A stretch of DNA of 8,076 bases from Pseudomonadota bacterium (lineage in GTDB: Bacteria; Desulfobacterota; Desulfovibrionia; Desulfovibrionales; Desulfovibrionaceae). Of the stretch, positions 5,620 to 8,076 are shown one piece after another (position 1 is the stretch's first letter; every line of letters starts with the position of its first letter). The position numbers and the translations under genes were made by a program. The notes beneath the pieces were generated by a model that was not told the DNA's origin, did no database searches, and worked only from the letters and a program-made list of their open reading frames with translations. The stretch is taken from positions 1 to 8,076 of the forward strand of contig JAEWPX010000191.1 of assembly GCA_023399375.1 (NCBI GenBank). The letters run 5' to 3'.

Positions 5620-6006
5620 ATGACCGACGCCATATCGAGCGCGCAGTCGGCGCTTGGCGCCCTGTCCACATCCATGGCCGCAACGGCCAACAACGTGGCC
5701 AACGCCGACACCGACGGCTACAAGTCCCAGGAAGCGCAGCTGGCCACGGGTCCCGGCGGCCAGGGCGTCCAGGTGGCGGGCATCCGCCGCGACGAGTCCT
5801 CGGGCGGGCTCAATCCCGCCATGGTCAGCGGCGTCAATGCGGCCGGCGTGTACGAGCCAAGCGTGGGGCTGTCGGAAATGAGCAATGTGGACCTCGCGCG
5901 ACAGACCGTGAACATGGTCGAGGCCTCGCGCGCCTTCGAGGCCAACGTCGCCGTCATCCGCACCGCCGACGACATGGCCGGCACCCTGCTCGATCTGCGC
6001 GTCTAG
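5620..6006 (+). CDS. Minimal flagellar basal-body rod-family protein (FlgB/FlgC/FlgG-like)
   Basis: This is a 128-residue protein. The N-terminus AISSAQSALGALSTSMAATANNVANADTDGYKSQ contains the flagellar rod signature, where NNVANADTDGYK resembles the usual NNIANANTTGYK. The C-terminus, VGLSEMSNVDLARQTVNMVEASRAFEANVAVIRTADDM, matches the rod/hook C-terminal helix that packs with the N-terminal helix. Between them lie only about 50 residues, so the protein is near the lower size limit (FlgB and FlgC are usually about 130-150). It should be exported by the flagellar type III apparatus and sit in the periplasmic rod, or be a relative with another job. No flgB, flgF, flgG or fliE neighbours are seen, so I leave the symbol empty. 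AAGGAGG at 5606-5612 lies seven bases before the ATG, which rejects the upstream in-frame codon at 5596. A terminator candidate follows. Confidence 0.85.
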   Translation: MTDAISSAQSALGALSTSMAATANNVANADTDGYKSQEAQLATGPGGQGVQVAGIRRDESSGGLNPAMVSGVNAAGVYEPSVGLSEMSNVDLARQTVNMVEASRAFEANVAVIRTADDMAGTLLDLRV

Positions 6007-6046
6007 CGCCTTGCGCCGTCTTCTCGTTCCCATGCGCCTTTTCCCC

Positions 6047-6072
6047 TGCGGCCGCTGTCGCCGTATCTTTTT
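6047..6072 (+). terminator. Probable intrinsic terminator after the rod-protein gene
   Basis: Bases 6047-6052 pair with 6060-6065 (a six-pair stem including one G-T wobble) around a seven-base loop, followed by TCTTTTT at 6066-6072. The stem is short but GC-rich and the T-tract is good. It sits 41 bases after the stop and before a separate promoter candidate, suggesting that the activator gene is its own transcription unit. Confidence 0.5.
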
Positions 6073-6094
6073 GCGCGACAATCGCGTCAGGAAA

Positions 6095-6121
6095 TTGACA
6101 ACCCCCGCCGCCGGCTATAGA
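6095..6121 (+). promoter_or_regulatory. Sigma-70-type promoter candidate for the sigma-54 activator gene
   Basis: TTGACA (6095-6100) is a perfect -35 hexamer. TATAGA (6116-6121) follows after 15 bases, matching four of six -10 positions. The spacer is shorter than the usual 17, but this is the best promoter-like pair in the window. Transcription would begin near 6128, giving a leader of about 40 bases before the ATG at 6167. Confidence 0.5.
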
Positions 6122-6166
6122 CCATGAGGGAAGCCGCCAGGAACGCGGCGTTTTTCCGGAGGCCAG

Positions 6167-7177
6167 ATGGAACTGATCGTGTCCGGCATGGTGGGGGAGA
6201 GCCCGTGCCTCGGTGAAGTGCTGCGCGTGCTGGCCAAGGTCGCGCCCACGGACAGCACGGTGCTCGTCACGGGCGAGTCCGGCACGGGCAAGGAATTGCT
6301 CGTGCGCGCGCTGCACGCCAACAGCCGCCGGGCCGGCAAGCCCTTCGTGCCCGTCAACTGCGGGGCCATCCCCCGCGAACTGCTCGAATCGGAGCTGTTC
6401 GGCCACGAGAAGGGCGCGTTCACTTCGGCCGTGCGCACCCGGCAGGGGCGGTTCGAGCTGGCCGAGGGCGGCACCATCTTTTTGGACGAAATCGGCGAGA
6501 TGGATCTGAGCCTGCAGGTCAAGATCCTGCGCGCGCTCCAGGAAAAGGAATTCGAGCGCGTCGGCGGCGACAAGACGCTCAAGGCCGACGTGCGCATCGT
6601 GGCCGCCACCAACCGCGACCTCGAGGAAGAGGTCCGGGCCGGCCGGTTTCGCGAAGACCTCTATTACCGCCTCAACGTCATCCCGCTGCACCTGCCCCCC
6701 CTGCGCGAGCGGGGCGAGGACATTTTTCTTTTGTCCGACCATTTCCTGCGCCGCTTCTGCCGCCAGAAAAACCGCGAACCCCTGCGTTTCGCCCCGGACG
6801 CCCGCGACCTGATCCTGCGCTATCCCTGGCCCGGCAACGTGCGCGAGCTCGAAAACTTCATGGAGCGCCTTTCCATCCTGTGCGAGCACGACCAGATCCA
6901 ACTTTCCGACCTGCCGCGCAAGATCCTGGACAACGCGGGCGTGGCCCCGCCGCCGTCAGCCGTCGCCGCGCCGGCGGGCTTTCGCTGGCCGCGTCTGGCC
7001 GACCTCGAGGAAAAATCCATGGGGCTCAAGGAATTTTTGGATACGCTCGAGGAGAAGCTTCTGCTCGAAGCCCTGGAACGGGCCTCGGGCGTCAAGAACC
7101 AGGCTGCGGAACTGCTCGGCATCAAGCGCACCACGCTCATCGAGAAGCTCAAAAAGCGCAATCTGGCCGGCGAATGA
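6167..7177 (+). CDS. Receiver-less sigma-54-dependent transcriptional activator (AAA+ plus Fis-type HTH)
   Basis: This is a 336-residue bacterial enhancer-binding protein. The AAA+ domain starts almost at residue 1: Walker A GESGTGKE (36-43), the sigma-54 contact loop at 83-88, Walker B GGTIFLDEIGEM (101-112), sensor I ATNRDL (147-152), arginine-finger segment FREDLYYRLNV (161-171) and sensor II YPWPGNVREL (219-228). A Pro/Ala linker (about 260-275) leads to a Fis-type helix-turn-helix (about 295-331, ending KRTTLIEKLKKRN). No receiver, PAS or GAF domain precedes the AAA+ module, so control is not by direct phosphorylation, as in PspF. The contact loop reads GAFTSA instead of GAFTGA. GGAGG at 6158-6162 fixes the ATG start, and no upstream in-frame start could add a sensory domain. 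It directly follows the flagellar-family gene and precedes the exported-protein gene; targets are unknown. Confidence 0.93.
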   Translation: MELIVSGMVGESPCLGEVLRVLAKVAPTDSTVLVTGESGTGKELLVRALHANSRRAGKPFVPVNCGAIPRELLESELFGHEKGAFTSAVRTRQGRFELAEGGTIFLDEIGEMDLSLQVKILRALQEKEFERVGGDKTLKADVRIVAATNRDLEEEVRAGRFREDLYYRLNVIPLHLPPLRERGEDIFLLSDHFLRRFCRQKNREPLRFAPDARDLILRYPWPGNVRELENFMERLSILCEHDQIQLSDLPRKILDNAGVAPPPSAVAAPAGFRWPRLADLEEKSMGLKEFLDTLEEKLLLEALERASGVKNQAAELLGIKRTTLIEKLKKRNLAGE

Positions 7178-7182
7178 CCGCC

Positions 7183-7220
7183 GGAGGCTTCCTCCCCGCA
7201 TGTTTTCGCCTGCCCCAGGC
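7183..7220 (+). other. Two small hairpins between the activator and the exported-protein gene
   Basis: GGAGG (7183-7187) pairs with CCTCC (7191-7195) around CTT. GCCTG (7208-7212) pairs with CAGGC (7216-7220) around CCC. A short TGTTTT run lies between them at 7201-7206. This could be a weak terminator for the activator gene, but the stems are only 5 bp. The spacer to the next start is 76 bases and read-through is possible. Confidence 0.25.
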
Positions 7221-7253
7221 AAGTCGAGCATGGTCCTTGCATGAGGACGCGGC

Positions 7254-8076
7254 GTGAGCCACTCCCTGTCCGCCGGCCTCCGGCGTCTCCTCCTGACGGC
7301 CCTGGCCGTCCTGCTCCCGGCAGGCGGGGCCCTTGCCCTGTCCCTGTCCACGGTCAGCCGTCCGGACACGGATTCGCTCCTGCTCCAGTTCGCCAAGCCC
7401 GGCATCTACCCCCTCGTCAGCCGCACCGGGCCGGCCGAGATCAGCCTGACCTTTCCCCCGGGCACGCTGACCCCCGAAGACAAGCCCGAAGGCGTGGATT
7501 TCGGCGCGTCCCAGTTCATCGAGGGCGTGCGCCTTGCCGGCGACACCCTGGTCGTGCGTCTGAAAACCGACGCATTCGGCTTCGTCGGCTGGCCCCAGGG
7601 CGAACGGGAGCTCAAAATGCAGGTCTACCGCGATCCCGCCGGGGCCAACTGGCGGCCGCCGGACGCCGCCCAGGGCGCGCAGACCACCTATCCCCCCCGG
7701 GATGAAGCGTCGGCGCAACAGCCCGCCGCCGCCCTCAAGCTCCCGGTCACGCCGCCCAACAACAAGCCCGGTCCGCTGGAGCTGCCGCCGCTGCCGCCCT
7801 CGCTCGGCCAGGGCGGCGCCGCCCCTGCCGCCCCTGCCGCGCTCGCCGGCGCGCAAAAGGCCGGGGAGTCCAAGGAACCGTTCTATGCCGTGCCCTATTC
7901 GCTGCGGGCCACGGCCATGCACGTTTCGCCCGAGAAATCCCCGACCCTGCGCCCTTCCGGCATGGAGCCGCCGGCCGCGCCGTCGTCGCGCGCGCCGTCC
8001 GCGGCCGGCGACGCGCCCGTGTCCGCCCAGGGCGGCAGCGGGGCAGGGGAGTACCGCGTCAAACTGCCGCCGATTC
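7254..8076 (+). CDS. Exported Pro/Ala-rich protein of unknown function, N-terminal part (runs off the right edge)
   Basis: The frame from GTG at 7254 stays open for 274 codons to the window end. The N-terminus MSHSLSAGLRRLLLTALAVLLPAGGALA has a basic start, a hydrophobic core and an ALA-type cleavage site near residue 28, so it should be a Sec signal peptide. Residues about 30-135 look like a folded, beta-rich domain (SLLLQFAKPGIYPLVSR, DTLVVRLKTDAFGFVGWP, ELKMQVYRDPAGANW). From about 136 on it is low-complexity Pro/Ala/Gly/Ser with short repeats such as GAAPAAPAA, typical of a periplasmic linker before a further domain that lies outside the window. I do not recognise the family; a larger repeat-containing envelope protein is only a guess. 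GAGG at 7243-7246, seven bases before GTG, supports the start. It may be co-transcribed with the activator gene. Confidence 0.75.
   Translation, partial: MSHSLSAGLRRLLLTALAVLLPAGGALALSLSTVSRPDTDSLLLQFAKPGIYPLVSRTGPAEISLTFPPGTLTPEDKPEGVDFGASQFIEGVRLAGDTLVVRLKTDAFGFVGWPQGERELKMQVYRDPAGANWRPPDAAQGAQTTYPPRDEASAQQPAAALKLPVTPPNNKPGPLELPPLPPSLGQGGAAPAAPAALAGAQKAGESKEPFYAVPYSLRATAMHVSPEKSPTLRPSGMEPPAAPSSRAPSAAGDAPVSAQGGSGAGEYRVKLPPI

Noticed and set aside
5440..6081. Extension of the lipoprotein frame upstream to 456 codons
   Set aside because: The extension runs antisense through the rod-protein gene and the divergent spacer, and would bury the signal peptide in the middle of the protein.
7322..7336. 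Sigma-54-like GG-N10-GC element
   Set aside because: It lies inside the signal-peptide coding region of the exported protein and is best taken as a chance match, which also lowers confidence in the similar element at 5541-5555.
7818..7840. Short tandem repeat (GCCGCCCCT units)
   Set aside because: It encodes the Ala-Ala-Pro linker in frame; two to three units are expected in such low-complexity coding sequence.

Overview
This window comes from a GC-rich bacterial chromosome. I read it as a member of the Desulfovibrionaceae (Solidesulfovibrio/Desulfovibrio-like). The basis is an NikR very similar to what I remember of Desulfovibrio NikR, a FolE2-type GTP cyclohydrolase, strong AAGGAGG-type ribosome sites, frequent GTG/TTG starts and the G/C-rich hairpin style of the intergenic DNA. 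That placement is inference; no search was run.

Layout. The left edge (1-124, minus) holds the first 41 codons of gcvH, the lipoyl carrier of the glycine cleavage system. A divergent spacer (125-359) separates it from a plus-strand pair: a class I SAM-dependent methyltransferase (360-1058) and, ten bases later, the nickel-responsive repressor nikR (1069-1488). The nikR-folE2 spacer (1489-1682) is packed with hairpins, including an intrinsic terminator and a 10-bp-stem palindrome just before the folE2 ribosome site. Next come folE2 (1683-2471) and a soluble hybrid sensor kinase with two PAS-like domains, HisKA, HATPase and a receiver (about 2616-4604).

The right half changes character. A convergent minus-strand gene (4711-5361) encodes a 216-residue lipoprotein. 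Its divergent upstream spacer carries a perfect 11-bp inverted repeat. On the plus strand follow a minimal 128-residue flagellar rod-family protein (5620-6006), a receiver-less sigma-54 activator with GAFTSA in place of GAFTGA (6167-7177), and the start of an exported, Pro/Ala-rich protein that runs off the window (7254 onward).

Working together. The methyltransferase and nikR are probably co-transcribed. NikR controls nickel uptake genes that are not visible here. FolE2 supplies dihydroneopterin triphosphate for folate and/or 7-deazaguanine synthesis. The sigma-54 activator lies directly after a flagellar-family gene that has a possible -24/-12 promoter, so a regulatory link is plausible but unproven. 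I found no CRISPR array, tRNA, rRNA, insertion sequence or defence system. The most unusual items are the activator's GAFTSA loop with no sensory domain, the isolated mini rod protein, the 11-bp dyad, and the overlapping hairpins between nikR and folE2.
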